Under the pieces are notes generated by a model. That model made no database searches. It had not been told where the DNA came from and saw nothing but the letters and a program-made list of their open reading frames with translations. Position numbers and translations under genes: made by a program. This document shows positions 18,565 through 26,917 of a DNA stretch of 64,000 bases, one piece after another (positions within the stretch are counted from its first letter, which is position 1; the number at the start of each line of letters is the position of its first letter). The DNA lies in assembly GCF_928382285.1 (NCBI RefSeq), contig NZ_CAKMSS010000002.1:248001-312000 (forward strand), given 5' to 3'. Source of the stretch: Rothia nasimurium (GTDB lineage Bacteria; Actinomycetota; Actinomycetes; Actinomycetales; Micrococcaceae).

Positions 18565-18660
18565 GCAGGCTCGCAGCGAAGCTGCTGGCTCGGGGCTGGC
18601 GTGAATCGCTTGTGAGCGCTAGCGAACCAGCGAGAGGGTCGGCAGCGAGTGCGAGCCTGC
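18565..18660 (+). repeat. Structured intergenic repeat, copy 5
   Basis: Perfect arms GCAGGCTCGC/GCGAGCCTGC. The core is GGGCTGGCGTGAATCGCT and AGCGAGAGGGTCGGCAGCGAG, inner stem TCGCT/AGCGA. A further outer stem GTTCAT/ATGAAC (18546-18551 and 18671-18676) brackets it, as in copy 7. Downstream of pepP. Confidence 0.85.
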
Positions 18661-18692
18661 GTAACCCCTGATGAACTGGCCTCTCAACTGCA

Positions 18693-18740
18693 TAACGAAA
18701 CCCCGCCTGCTCTCTTCCAGAGCGGGCGGGGTTTTCGTTA
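18693..18740. terminator. Bidirectional terminator between pepP and the 121-residue gene
   Basis: Arms TAACGAAACCCCGCCTGCTCT and the near complement AGAGCGGGCGGGGTTTTCGTTA flank a five-base loop, with T-rich ends on both strands. Fits termination of both convergent units. Confidence 0.85.
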
Positions 18741-18751
18741 GGTTTTGCCGT

Positions 18752-19117
18752 TTAGAGGCGGGTGATTTTTAGGGACTTGATGAACCAGTCTGAGAAGGTC
18801 CAGATGAAGGTAGCCTCGAAACAGTGGGGGCCGGTGACGTCCTGCTCGTAGGCGGTTCCTACCAGCTGTACCTGAGCGGTAGCCAATCCGGTTTCTTCCC
18901 CGGCGGTGGTGGCGATATCTTCAATGGTTGCCTCGTCGAGGTCGAAGAGGTCTTCGTCGAGATCGTCGATCCACTCCTGGGCGGTTTTTACCGTGCCGTT
19001 GGGTAGGGTGAGCTGAAAGTCGCCGGTGAGGAATTCGATAATGAGGTGCTGGTTGTTCTCGCCGATGTAGCCGATGAGTTCTTCAAAGCGGGTGGCGAGT
19101 TTCTGGTCGGGTGTCAT
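18752..19117 (-). CDS. Hypothetical acidic protein (121 aa)
   Basis: Not recognised. A 121-residue soluble protein with no signal peptide or membrane segment. The middle is strikingly acidic (EWIDDLDEDLFDLDEATIED), and the end is aromatic and basic (TFIWTFSDWFIKSLKITRL). Its ATG overlaps the stop of the upstream membrane-protein gene by four bases (ATGA), so the two are translationally coupled. Size and the aromatic C-terminal strand resemble NTF2/SnoaL-like folds, but that is only a guess. Confidence 0.75.
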   Translation of the reverse strand: MTPDQKLATRFEELIGYIGENNQHLIIEFLTGDFQLTLPNGTVKTAQEWIDDLDEDLFDLDEATIEDIATTAGEETGLATAQVQLVGTAYEQDVTGPHCFEATFIWTFSDWFIKSLKITRL

Positions 19118-20199
19118 TGGCCGTCCTTCTGCGGTGTCTGCTCGGCTTCTGCTGTTTCGGGGGCCTTGCGGATGGTTGCCTCAAATTCTTCGGGGGTTTC
19201 CACGCGCAGGCCGTAGCGCTGCTCGCCCTTTTCTGCGCGGATCGCTTCGATACGCTCGTTGGTGGCGGGGGGCTCGGGGGCCTTGCGGATCATCTGCTCA
19301 AATTCTTCGGGGGACTCCACGCGCAGACCGAATTTACCGGTAGCCTTCGAGCCGTCGCGGTTGGTTTCAGCGGGAGGGGTGAAGACGGGGGCGGACGGAC
19401 GCTGCTCGGCTGCCGGTGCCTGGTCCTGCTTCTGATCCGCCGGGTTAAATCCAGGCAGGAAGGGTTCGGGGGCCTGCTCTTGCTTGGGAGAGGGGGCTGA
19501 GGGGGCAAACCATTGGGGGGCCTGCTGACCGTTCTGGGCCCCTTGGCCATTCTGCACCTGCTGGCTGCTGGGGGCGCCCTGGGGCTGCTGGGCCGAATAG
19601 CCCTGAGGGTTGGCCTGGCTCATGCCGGGGTGTACATAGGGGCTTGAGGTCTGCCCGTTCTGGGCAAAGGGGTGGGTGCCGGGGCCGTGCACGCCGCTGT
19701 GGGTGCCACCAGGCTGGACGGTCACGCGCAGCAGATGGCGGGCAGCCTGGGCAGTGGCAGGAATAGCCATCAGGTCAAAGCGCTGGGGCAGCATCTGGGT
19801 GCGAGTACGGATACCGCGGCCCTTGGTGCGGGAAGCAACGATAATTGCGTAAATCATGCAGAAGGCAATAGCCAGGGGCACAATGCTCAGGAAGTTGGCC
19901 AGAATCGAGGTCTGGGTGATCACGGCATTGAAGAGGGCGACCAGGGCACCGAGGCTCAGGCCCTGGAAGACGCCACTGAGGGCCGCCCGCGGGTAGGTGG
20001 CCTGACCGGTAACGTAATCAACCTGCTGCACGTCCCGGCCCACCACGTAGAGGGAGTGCACGGGGAACTTCTGGCTGGCAAGAAATTCGATAGCCTTGTT
20101 GACCTCTTTACGGTCGGTAAAGGTAGCTACCAGCTCGCCGGGAGGTAGGTGGGTGCCGTCTGCCATGGCCAGTGCGGGAGGTGCTTTGAGTTGATCCAT
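19114..20199 (-). CDS. Membrane protein with GSP17M/YflT-like domain and a repeated C-terminal motif
   Basis: A 361-residue protein. The N-terminal ~75 residues resemble the general-stress 17M/YflT domain (ELVATFTDRKEVNKAIEFL, then FPVHSLYVVGRDVQQVDYV). It is followed by two hydrophobic segments (about 85-135), a long Gln/Pro/Gly-rich linker (about 160-285) and two copies of a 20-residue motif, FGLRVESPEEFEQMIRKAPE (about 290-309) and YGLRVETPEEFEATIRKAPE (about 329-348). The repeated motif may be a peptide that binds a partner; its role is unknown. The start chosen is ATG 20199; a TTG six codons upstream is possible. Coupled to the acidic protein downstream. Confidence 0.8.
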   Translation of the reverse strand: MDQLKAPPALAMADGTHLPPGELVATFTDRKEVNKAIEFLASQKFPVHSLYVVGRDVQQVDYVTGQATYPRAALSGVFQGLSLGALVALFNAVITQTSILANFLSIVPLAIAFCMIYAIIVASRTKGRGIRTRTQMLPQRFDLMAIPATAQAARHLLRVTVQPGGTHSGVHGPGTHPFAQNGQTSSPYVHPGMSQANPQGYSAQQPQGAPSSQQVQNGQGAQNGQQAPQWFAPSAPSPKQEQAPEPFLPGFNPADQKQDQAPAAEQRPSAPVFTPPAETNRDGSKATGKFGLRVESPEEFEQMIRKAPEPPATNERIEAIRAEKGEQRYGLRVETPEEFEATIRKAPETAEAEQTPQKDGQ

Positions 20200-20337
20200 G
20201 CCCCTATTTTTTCGCAAAGTGCAGGGAGTTTGCTGGGAGCACGCCGGTGTATCGCCACAGGTGAACTAAGCAGGGTGATTCTCATTGTGCTGGCAACCGG
20301 TGGCAGCTCTGGGCTGGGGCGAGTACCCTTGATAACT

Positions 20338-21645
20338 GTGAGTAGCGTACCGAACAAGATTTTTATCGCCCGCCTTCTGGGTCTTGATGTTTTTGACCCC
20401 CACGGCGACCGCCTGGGCCGTCTGCGCGATGTGGTGGTGCTGAAAAGCGGTTTCACCCAGTTCAACGCAGTGGGGTCTTTGGCCAAACTCAAGGAGCCCG
20501 TTGTGGTGGGTATCGTCATCGAGATTCTGGGGAAGAAGCGCATCTTCGTGCCCATGACTCGTGTGACCAGTATCGACTCCACCCAGGTGATTCTGACCGG
20601 TCTGGTGAACCTGCGCCGCTTTGAGCAGCGCGGTTCTGAGGCTCTGGTGGTCGGTGAGCTCTTTGACCGCAAGGTACAGCTACGTGACGGGTCGGGTAGG
20701 GCTCAGATTGAGGACGTTGCGATGGAGCAGCGCCGCAACGGCGACTGGTTTATCTCTGAGCTCTTTATTTCGCGCGGCCACACCAGCCTGATGCGCCGCC
20801 GCAAGGAAACCCTGATTGTGGACTGGGACGAGGTCATTCTCTCCACAGATTTTGAGCCGCAGGCTGCAACCGCGTTTGTGGCAAGCCACGAAGACTCCAA
20901 CCCCGCTGACCTGGCAGACGCTATTCACGAGATGCCCGATAAGCGCATGGTTGAGGTGGCCCAGGAGCTCCAGGACGAACGCCTAGCGGACGTGCTGCAG
21001 GAGCTCCCCGAAGAAGACCAGGTGCAGATTCTGTCCCACCTTGAGGTGGAGCGAGCGGTCAACGTTCTGGAAGAGATGGAACCGGACGACGCCGCCGACC
21101 TTCTGGGTGAGCTCTCAGACACCCAGCGTGAAGAGCTGCTGACCCTGATGGACCCCGAAGATTCGGACGACGTGCGCCGCCTGCTCGAATACGAGGAGGG
21201 TACCGCCGGTTCGCTCATGAACCCGGTGCCGATCATTCTTTCGCCCGAAGCGACCGTAGCTGAAGCGCTGGCCCATATCCGCCAGGAAGAAATCTCCCCT
21301 GCCATGGCAGCGGCGGTTGTGGTCACGCGTCCGCCCCTTGAAACCCCCACCGGCAAGTACCTGGGCATTGTGCACATGCAGCGCCTGCTCCGGCACTCCC
21401 CCAGCGAGCAGGTAGGCAACATCATCGACACCTCCATTGAGCCGGTCACCGACGCAGCCAGCATTGAAGAAGTAACCCGCGTGCTGGCAACCTACGACCT
21501 GACCATTATCCCGGTGGTCAACGACTACGACCGCCTGGTTGGGGCGGTCACCGTGGATGACGTGCTCGATGAGATGCTGCCCGACGACTGGCGCACCTAT
21601 GACGATGGAACCCCAATTCGAAAGGTAGGCCGCCGCTTTGAGTGA
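20338..21645 (+). CDS. MgtE N-terminal/CBS-domain regulatory protein (no transporter domain)
   Basis: A 435-residue cytosolic protein. An N-terminal PRC-barrel-like region (DVFDPHGDRLGRLRDVVVLK) is followed by the MgtE N-domain helical repeats (about 180-280, HEMPDKRMVEVAQELQDERL and EPDDAADLLGELSDTQREEL) and two CBS motifs (SLMNPVPIILSPEATVAEAL; ATYDLTIIPVVNDYDRLVGA). There are no transmembrane helices, so it is not a magnesium channel itself. It starts at GTG 20338; the frame upstream overlaps the divergent gene. It leads the cluster DUF1003-Mrp and overlaps DUF1003 by eight bases. Confidence 0.88.
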   Translation: MSSVPNKIFIARLLGLDVFDPHGDRLGRLRDVVVLKSGFTQFNAVGSLAKLKEPVVVGIVIEILGKKRIFVPMTRVTSIDSTQVILTGLVNLRRFEQRGSEALVVGELFDRKVQLRDGSGRAQIEDVAMEQRRNGDWFISELFISRGHTSLMRRRKETLIVDWDEVILSTDFEPQAATAFVASHEDSNPADLADAIHEMPDKRMVEVAQELQDERLADVLQELPEEDQVQILSHLEVERAVNVLEEMEPDDAADLLGELSDTQREELLTLMDPEDSDDVRRLLEYEEGTAGSLMNPVPIILSPEATVAEALAHIRQEEISPAMAAAVVVTRPPLETPTGKYLGIVHMQRLLRHSPSEQVGNIIDTSIEPVTDAASIEEVTRVLATYDLTIIPVVNDYDRLVGAVTVDDVLDEMLPDDWRTYDDGTPIRKVGRRFE

Positions 21646-22336
21646 TGCACGCGAGCGCAACGATTCAGCGCAGACTCTCGGGACCCCTCAGCAGAAGAAG
21701 CGGCGGCCTCTCTTTCAGCTGAGCCCTAACCCCGATGCTTTCGGTCAAATGACCGAAAAAATTGCGCGTTTTATGGGTACTCCGCAGTTTTTGCTGTGGA
21801 TGACGATTTTCTGTGCCCTCTGGTTGGGTTGGAATACCCTGGCACCTGAGGAGCTTCAGTTTGACCCCCGTGCGCTGAACTTTACCCTGCTCACGCTGAT
21901 GCTCTCTTTGCAGGCTTCGTATGCGGCTCCCCTGCTGCTACTGGCGCAGAATCGGCAGGACGACCGCGACCGCGTGGTTGCCCGCCAGGACAGGCAGCGC
22001 GACCAGCGTAACCTCGAGGAGACCGAGTATCTGACCCGTGAGATTGCGTCCTTGCGTATTACCCTGCGTGAGGTTGCCACCCGTGACTTTGTGCGCGGCG
22101 AGATGCGCGACATTATGGAAGAGCTCGCTGAGGTGCAGCGTCGCCAGGAGGAGCTCTTTGCCCGCGCTGAGGCCCTGGCGGCTAAGGCGAATGAGCTTGA
22201 GGCACCCGAAGAAACTAAGCCCTTCGATCCCAATGCCGCCCAGCCTGTGACCAGCGCCTTTGATGTGCTGAGCGATGACCACCCGAAAATGCGTAAGAAG
22301 AAGAAGGTAAAGGACATCGACCGCTCGTTTGAGTAG
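21638..22336 (+). CDS. DUF1003 family membrane protein
   Basis: A 232-residue protein of unknown function with two transmembrane helices (about 45-65, FLLWMTIFCALWLGWNTL; about 75-105, LNFTLLTLMLSLQASYAAPL) and a long charged coiled-coil C-terminus beginning QNRQDDRDRVVARQDRQRDQ. This matches DUF1003. It starts at TTG 21638, inside the end of the CBS gene, with GAAAGG twelve bases upstream. Co-transcribed with the CBS protein and Mrp, an order I recall from related actinobacteria. Confidence 0.88.
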   Translation: MSDARERNDSAQTLGTPQQKKRRPLFQLSPNPDAFGQMTEKIARFMGTPQFLLWMTIFCALWLGWNTLAPEELQFDPRALNFTLLTLMLSLQASYAAPLLLLAQNRQDDRDRVVARQDRQRDQRNLEETEYLTREIASLRITLREVATRDFVRGEMRDIMEELAEVQRRQEELFARAEALAAKANELEAPEETKPFDPNAAQPVTSAFDVLSDDHPKMRKKKKVKDIDRSFE

Positions 22337-22348
22337 GCGATTTACCCC

Positions 22349-23482
22349 ATGCAGACATCACATCTGAATGAGGAGCTGCTTGCAGCTCTTGCAACCGTTA
22401 TTGACCCTGAGCTGCGCCAGCCCATCACCGAGTTGGGTATGGTCGACCGGGCTGAGCTGACCGGTTCGGTCGCCGATATCAGGGTGCTCCTGACCATTGA
22501 GGGCTGCCCCCTGCGTTCGACGATTGAGGCGGACGTCCGCGCCGCGGTCTCTGCCCTGGAGCAGGTGAGCGAGGTGCAGCTTGAGATTGGTTATATGAGC
22601 CCGGATCAGCGCGCGACCCTGCGCCAGCGTCTTGGCCACACCAAGCAGAACCCTTTTACTGCCCCCGGCTCGCTGACCCGTATCTTTGCGGTAGCTTCGG
22701 GTAAGGGCGGGGTCGGCAAGTCCTCTGCGACTGCTAACCTGGCAGCGGCCTGTGCCTCCATGGGTTTGAGCGTTGGCATTATTGACGCCGATGTGCACGG
22801 GTTCTCGATTCCCGGACTGCTGGGCATTACCGCTGGCCCTACCCGCATGGACGACATGATTATTCCGCCTGTGGTTGAGGCCCCTTCAGGTGGCGGTGTC
22901 ATCAAGGTAATTTCTATCGGTATGTTCGTGAAGCCCGACCAGCCGGTCGCCTGGCGCGGCCCTATGCTGCACCGGGCTCTAGAGCAGTTCCTCACCGACG
23001 TGCACTTCGGTCACCTGGATGTGCTCTTCCTCGATCTGCCCCCGGGCACCGGCGATATCGCGATTTCAATGGCCCAGCTGCTGCCCCACGCCGAGATTCT
23101 TCTGGTCTCAACCCCGCAGCTGGCTGCTGTGGACGTGGCCCAGCGGGCCGGTACCCTCAGCCTACAGACCGAGCAGAAGGTGATTGGGGTGCTAGAAAAT
23201 ATGGCCGCCATGCAGCTGCCGGACGGCACCACCCTACCCCTCTTCGGAGAAGGGGGCGGGGCCGTCCTCACCGAGTCCCTGGGCAGGGCCCTGGGCTACG
23301 AGGTGCCCCTGCTGGGGTCGGTACCGCTCGAGGTTGCCCTGCGCGAGGGCGGGGACGCCGGCACCCCGGTGGTCTGGGGTGCGCCCGAGACCGCCGCGGC
23401 CCAGGAGCTGGTGAAGACCGCCAGGGCGCTGACCCACCGTCCGCGCGGGCTAGCGGGAGCCCCCCTACCCTTTACCGTCTAG
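22349..23482 (+). CDS. mrp: Mrp/ApbC-family iron-sulfur cluster carrier ATPase
   Basis: Binds and transfers Fe-S clusters to target enzymes. The 377-residue protein fuses an N-terminal MIP18/DUF59 domain (about 8-85, VIDPELRQPITELGMVD) to a P-loop ATPase with the deviant Walker A SGKGGVGKSS (about 117-126), IIDADVHGFSIPGLLGI and DVLFLDLPPGTGDIAIS. The CxxC found in many Mrp C-terminal regions is not obvious here. It starts 12 bp after DUF1003 and is followed by a strong terminator. Confidence 0.92.
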   Translation: MQTSHLNEELLAALATVIDPELRQPITELGMVDRAELTGSVADIRVLLTIEGCPLRSTIEADVRAAVSALEQVSEVQLEIGYMSPDQRATLRQRLGHTKQNPFTAPGSLTRIFAVASGKGGVGKSSATANLAAACASMGLSVGIIDADVHGFSIPGLLGITAGPTRMDDMIIPPVVEAPSGGGVIKVISIGMFVKPDQPVAWRGPMLHRALEQFLTDVHFGHLDVLFLDLPPGTGDIAISMAQLLPHAEILLVSTPQLAAVDVAQRAGTLSLQTEQKVIGVLENMAAMQLPDGTTLPLFGEGGGAVLTESLGRALGYEVPLLGSVPLEVALREGGDAGTPVVWGAPETAAAQELVKTARALTHRPRGLAGAPLPFTV

Positions 23483-23490
23483 CCCCGGCT

Positions 23491-23558
23491 CAAGGGGACC
23501 GCAAAACTTCAAAAGGACCGCATAATATGCGGTCCTTTTTTGAAAATCAGGTCCCCTT
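23491..23558. terminator. Nested bidirectional terminator between mrp and tatB
   Basis: An inner hairpin AAAAGGACCGCATA/TATGCGGTCCTTTT followed by T residues lies inside an outer repeat CAAGGGGACC/GGTCCCCTTG. It separates the convergent mrp and tatB genes. Confidence 0.85.
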
Positions 23559-23573
23559 GGCGGGAGAAAGAGT

Positions 23574-23939
23574 TTAGGTGGCCTCAGTATCGAAGGGGGC
23601 CCAGGCGCCGCGGGGCAGGCGCACACTCACAGAGGGAGCCGGTGCAGCTGCCGCCTTTTCTTCAAGTTCCTTGCGGCGCTCTTCGTCGTCCTCAGCAAAA
23701 GCCTCGCGCACAATGACGCGGGGATCGTACTGGCGGGGGTCATACTGGCGCCAGTTGATATCGCCCAGGTCGGGGCCGAGAGTTTCTTTGAGGTCGTCCT
23801 TAGCGTCAAAGGCCATACGGCGAACCCACTTGATAAAGTCTTTGAGCTGCTGGGCATATTCGGGCATGCGTTCTGGCCCGATGACAACAAACACCAGAAT
23901 CGCTAGAACGATAAATTCGAGGCCGCTAATTCCAAACAC
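23574..23939 (-). CDS. tatB: Sec-independent protein translocase subunit TatB
   Basis: Part of the TatABC twin-arginine export system in the membrane. The 121-residue protein has one N-terminal transmembrane helix with the family start MFGISGLEFIVLAILVFVVI, the GPERMPEYA hinge, an amphipathic helix (QLKDFIKWVRRMAFDAKDDL) and an acidic, proline-containing tail. It is convergent with mrp. In many actinobacteria sigE, its anti-sigma gene and htrA lie between the O-methyltransferase and tatB; here only 110 bp separate them. Confidence 0.92.
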   Translation of the reverse strand: MFGISGLEFIVLAILVFVVIGPERMPEYAQQLKDFIKWVRRMAFDAKDDLKETLGPDLGDINWRQYDPRQYDPRVIVREAFAEDDEERRKELEEKAAAAPAPSVSVRLPRGAWAPFDTEAT

Positions 23940-24049
23940 ACAAAGAGATTACCAGCTCAGCCCGAGTGTTCGCCCATAAAACGAGCGGGGTTGATTAAGA
24001 TGTTTCCAGAATCATTCTCGCGCGCACTCATGTGAAGGTGAAGTACTAG

Positions 24050-24691
24050 GTGAATACTCAGGAACAGGCTCGAAGCTGGGTTTATGCTGAAGAGTTCCCG
24101 TTGGAGGCTCCTGCGGTGGCTTCTGCCCGGGCTGGGGCCGAGCGGTTGGACGCCGCCCCCGTCGCCCCGTCGGTAGCTTCCCTGCTTACGGTGCTCGCGG
24201 CAGCTACCAAAGCCCAACACGCTGTAGAAATCGGTTGCGGGGCCGGCGTTGCTACGGCTGCCCTGCTCACGGGCCTGGCCCCCGGTGCGGCGCTAACCGC
24301 CATCGATATCGATGCCACCCGTTGCCAGGCAACCCGCACGCTGCTGGCAGCTGCCGGTCTTGATAAGAGCCACCGGGTGCGCGTCATCACCGGCGATGCT
24401 GCCGAGGTACTCCCCCGCCTCTCAGCAGCCTCCTACGACCTGGCCTTCATTGACGCCGGCAGCCAGCTAGCTGAACAGCTGGTCTACGATACGCTGGCCC
24501 TCCTAGAACCTGGCGGGCTCCTGATTCTGCATGACCCGCTGGTGGGCGGGGCTGTTGCTAACCCTACAGCCCGCGATGCCGTGACCGTTTCGGTACGCTC
24601 TGTCTTACACGAGGTAGCGGCCTGCACCGCCGATGTTTTTGTCTCCCTTGTACACGCGGGCGAGGGTCTTTACCTGGTCTACAAACGCTAA
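24050..24691 (+). CDS. SAM-dependent O-methyltransferase (class I, catechol-type)
   Basis: A 213-residue methyltransferase with the SAM-binding motif AVEIGCGAGVATAALLTGL, the acidic post-I motif LTAIDIDATRCQATR, and the metal/substrate aspartates in YDLAFIDAGSQ and LILHDPLVGGAV. This is the actinobacterial O-methyltransferase family usually next to sigE. Substrate unknown. It starts at GTG 24050, downstream of GAAGGTGAA. Divergent from tatB. Confidence 0.88.
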   Translation: MNTQEQARSWVYAEEFPLEAPAVASARAGAERLDAAPVAPSVASLLTVLAAATKAQHAVEIGCGAGVATAALLTGLAPGAALTAIDIDATRCQATRTLLAAAGLDKSHRVRVITGDAAEVLPRLSAASYDLAFIDAGSQLAEQLVYDTLALLEPGGLLILHDPLVGGAVANPTARDAVTVSVRSVLHEVAACTADVFVSLVHAGEGLYLVYKR

Positions 24692-24736
24692 AGCCCCCGC
24701 CCCAAACCGGTGGGGTTCGGAGCAGGGGCCGGGCTT
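24691..24736. terminator. Terminator between the O-methyltransferase and DUF3117 genes
   Basis: Arms AAGCCCCCGCCCC and GGGGCCGGGCTT, with one bulge, lie between two convergent genes. The hairpin starts at the O-methyltransferase stop. Confidence 0.7.
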
Positions 24737-24747
24737 AGAGCCGAAGC

Positions 24748-24909
24748 CTAGACGTTTTCAACGCACTCGCGGATCGCCTCGACTTCTTCTTCGGTGATAT
24801 CAAGAACCAGGCGGCCGCCACCTTCAACGGGAATGCGCATGACGATGCTGCGCCCTTCGCGCACGATTTCGAGGGGGCCGTCGCCGGTGCGTGGTTTCTG
24901 AGCTGCCAT
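24748..24909 (-). CDS. DUF3117 small protein (53 aa)
   Basis: A 53-codon gene: MAAQKPRTGDGPLEIVREGR, then IVMRIPVEGGGRLVLDITEE, ending RECVENV. This is the DUF3117 family, a very conserved small actinobacterial protein of unknown function. The ribosome-binding site GAAGGAGAAC lies just before the ATG. It stands alone, convergent with the O-methyltransferase, with about 120 bp before the next gene. Confidence 0.92.
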   Translation of the reverse strand: MAAQKPRTGDGPLEIVREGRSIVMRIPVEGGGRLVLDITEEEVEAIRECVENV

Positions 24910-25031
24910 CTTGGTTCTCCTTCAACGAGGGTTGGTCTGCGGTTTCTTGGCTTCTGTTGCCGGTCTCACCTTCTTTTAATCATAGTGCTTAGTGGCTCAC
25001 TTCTGGCGTTTTTGGGTGGAAACTTACAGGT

Positions 25032-26351
25032 TTAGGGCGGGTAGTCTCCGCCGCCGGGTAGCTGCTTCCAGTGCCAGAGCCAGCCGACCCAGCCAAATTG
25101 CAGGGTTGCTCCGCTAAGAATCAGCAGCCAGCGGTAGGCCCGCGAAGCGGATAGGGCCACGAGGGGCAGAAGGAGCGGGAAGAGGGGCAGCAGTAGGCGG
25201 AAGGTGGAGGACTGCGGGTTGAAGAAGGCCAGCATATACACCGCGTAGGCAGCACACCAGGTGATGAGCGCCGGGTGGAGTACCCGCCGGGTCACGGGAG
25301 CCAGCAGGGCCAGCAAGTAGGCGCCCAGTAGCAGGATAAGGACGAGGGGGCCCAGCATCTGCCCCAGGTAGAGCTGGCTCTGGGTGTACCAGGGCATAAA
25401 GGGCAGAACGTGCTCCCCGCCAGCTCTCCACGCGGCCTCGGTCGCGGTGTAGGCGTCGATACGCCCGGTGGACGCCCAGGCAATGGCCGGGTGGATAAAG
25501 GCAAAAGCACACACGGTGAGGGCAGAGGCCAGCTGCGGGGCGGTCGCTTTCAAGGCGCTCAGCAGGTTCTCAGCGCGAGCCTGCTGAACCCAGCACACGA
25601 ACCACCAGATGCCAACCACGGCTCCCAGGGGCACGCCCACAGGGCGGGACAGGGCCGCCCCAAAGGCCGGAAGAAGCAGAAGCACATAGCGTTGCTGCAC
25701 CAGCCAGTAGAGGGCCCAGGCCAGGAAAAAGAGGCCGGTTGCCTCGGCATAGCCGGTTTGCAGAATCGGTGCAACGGCGCAGAAGCTGACGGCAGCAGTT
25801 GCCCACAGGGCGGTTGTCTCTAGCTCAGTGCCCCGGTGGGCAGTAGCGCCCCCGGTAGCTGCCCCGCGCACCTGTAGGCTGGTTTCAAAGAGCCGGTAGA
25901 TAAACCAGGCTGCCCCAAAACCAAACAGCAGGGAGATAGTAGGGGCAACCGCCTGATAGCTCAGCCCGGTCGCACTCGCCATGGCACCGCTAATCAGGGG
26001 GTAGAGGGGGTAGAAAGCCCATTCGTTTTGGGCAACGTGACCGTTGGCGTCCACGGGGAGAACCGCAGGGTAGCCGCCAGCGGCTATCTTGGCGTACCAG
26101 TCGGCGTCCCAAATAGTGACAAACTCCAGGTAGCCCATCGAGGTATTTTTCCAGGGGCTAAAGGTCTGGTGCAGGCCCACGGTTGAGAAAATAAACCAGC
26201 CCCAGAGCCGGCTTGCGGCATATACCAGGGCCACTCGCAGGCCGATGGGCAGGCTCGTGAAGAACAGCAGGCCCCGACTGGCGCTCACGCTCAGGGTCGC
26301 AGTGGCGCGGTCAAGCACCCCGCTATGCTGTGGTGCGGACGGACGCCCCAC
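25032..26351 (-). CDS. Polytopic mannosyltransferase, PIG-V-like (GT-C fold)
   Basis: A 439-residue membrane protein with about ten hydrophobic helices. After the first helix an extracytoplasmic loop contains TIWDADWYAKIAAGGYP and then NEWAFYPLYPLI, both typical of PIG-V-type GT-C mannosyltransferases that use polyprenyl-phosphate mannose. It is probably involved in cell-envelope glycolipid or glycoprotein mannosylation. The start chosen is GTG 26351, four bases after the upstream gene's stop and behind a GGGGAGG stretch; the 61 upstream codons lie inside the neighbouring gene. Acceptor unknown. Confidence 0.82.
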   Translation of the reverse strand: MGRPSAPQHSGVLDRATATLSVSASRGLLFFTSLPIGLRVALVYAASRLWGWFIFSTVGLHQTFSPWKNTSMGYLEFVTIWDADWYAKIAAGGYPAVLPVDANGHVAQNEWAFYPLYPLISGAMASATGLSYQAVAPTISLLFGFGAAWFIYRLFETSLQVRGAATGGATAHRGTELETTALWATAAVSFCAVAPILQTGYAEATGLFFLAWALYWLVQQRYVLLLLPAFGAALSRPVGVPLGAVVGIWWFVCWVQQARAENLLSALKATAPQLASALTVCAFAFIHPAIAWASTGRIDAYTATEAAWRAGGEHVLPFMPWYTQSQLYLGQMLGPLVLILLLGAYLLALLAPVTRRVLHPALITWCAAYAVYMLAFFNPQSSTFRLLLPLFPLLLPLVALSASRAYRWLLILSGATLQFGWVGWLWHWKQLPGGGDYPP

Positions 26352-26355
26352 TCCC

Positions 26356-26712
26356 CTAGCCCTCCCCGCGAAAGTCGGTAGCGGCGTCCTGACCCCGAGC
26401 ACCGCGCAGGGCCTCAAGCTCTGCCCGCAGGCGGCTGTTCTCAGCAACCACCTTAGCGAGCACCCCATCAACCTCATCGCGGTTATAGCCCAGGGCCGAG
26501 GTCGCAAATCGAACCCGCTCCAGCTCGTCCGCACCCGGACGGTCCGAAAGAATCAGGGGCGGATCAGCGGCAGGAACCAGCGCTAGGCCGTCCTTGCTGA
26601 CCGCATCGATAGCCTTCCGCCCCGGAATTAACCGGTCAGTGCCCAACACCGCGCACCCGGCCATCACCGCCGCCAGCACCACAAAAGTCACCGCAACCAG
26701 TAGATAATTCAT
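26356..26712 (-). CDS. Small membrane-anchored DivIVA-like protein
   Basis: A 118-residue protein with one N-terminal transmembrane helix (MNYLLVAVTFVVLAAVMAGC) and a C-terminal segment VRFATSALGYNRDEVDGVLA followed by a short coiled coil (VAENSRLRAELEAL). The 'GYN.DEVD' pattern is that of the DivIVA/Wag31 N-terminal domain, suggesting a polar or septal growth role. It starts at ATG 26712 behind GGGAGGACGG; the longer frame lacks a site. It is immediately upstream of the mannosyltransferase, so the two are co-transcribed. Confidence 0.75.
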   Translation of the reverse strand: MNYLLVAVTFVVLAAVMAGCAVLGTDRLIPGRKAIDAVSKDGLALVPAADPPLILSDRPGADELERVRFATSALGYNRDEVDGVLAKVVAENSRLRAELEALRGARGQDAATDFRGEG

Positions 26713-26811
26713 ACCGTCCTCCCGCAGGAGCCAAGCCCTCTCGCCCAGCACCACTCAACAAAACCCAACAAATATGACTGCAAAAACACGACACCCCGTG
26801 TAACAAGTTGT

Positions 26812-26834
26812 TTACCTTACAGGGGGTAAGGTAA
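26812..26834. promoter_or_regulatory. Palindrome upstream of gluA (candidate operator)
   Basis: A perfect 9-bp inverted repeat, TTACCTTAC/GTAAGGTAA, with a five-base spacer lies about 85 bp before the gluA start. A second repeat, GGCACA/TGTGCC (26835-26860), follows. Possible regulator site or leader hairpin; the regulator is unknown. Confidence 0.5.
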
Positions 26835-26917
26835 GGCACATACACCATTTGGTTTGTGCCACAGCACCTCAATGCTACCGGCGCACGCACTGAATCCACC
26901 ACAAGAGAGGAAGCCCA

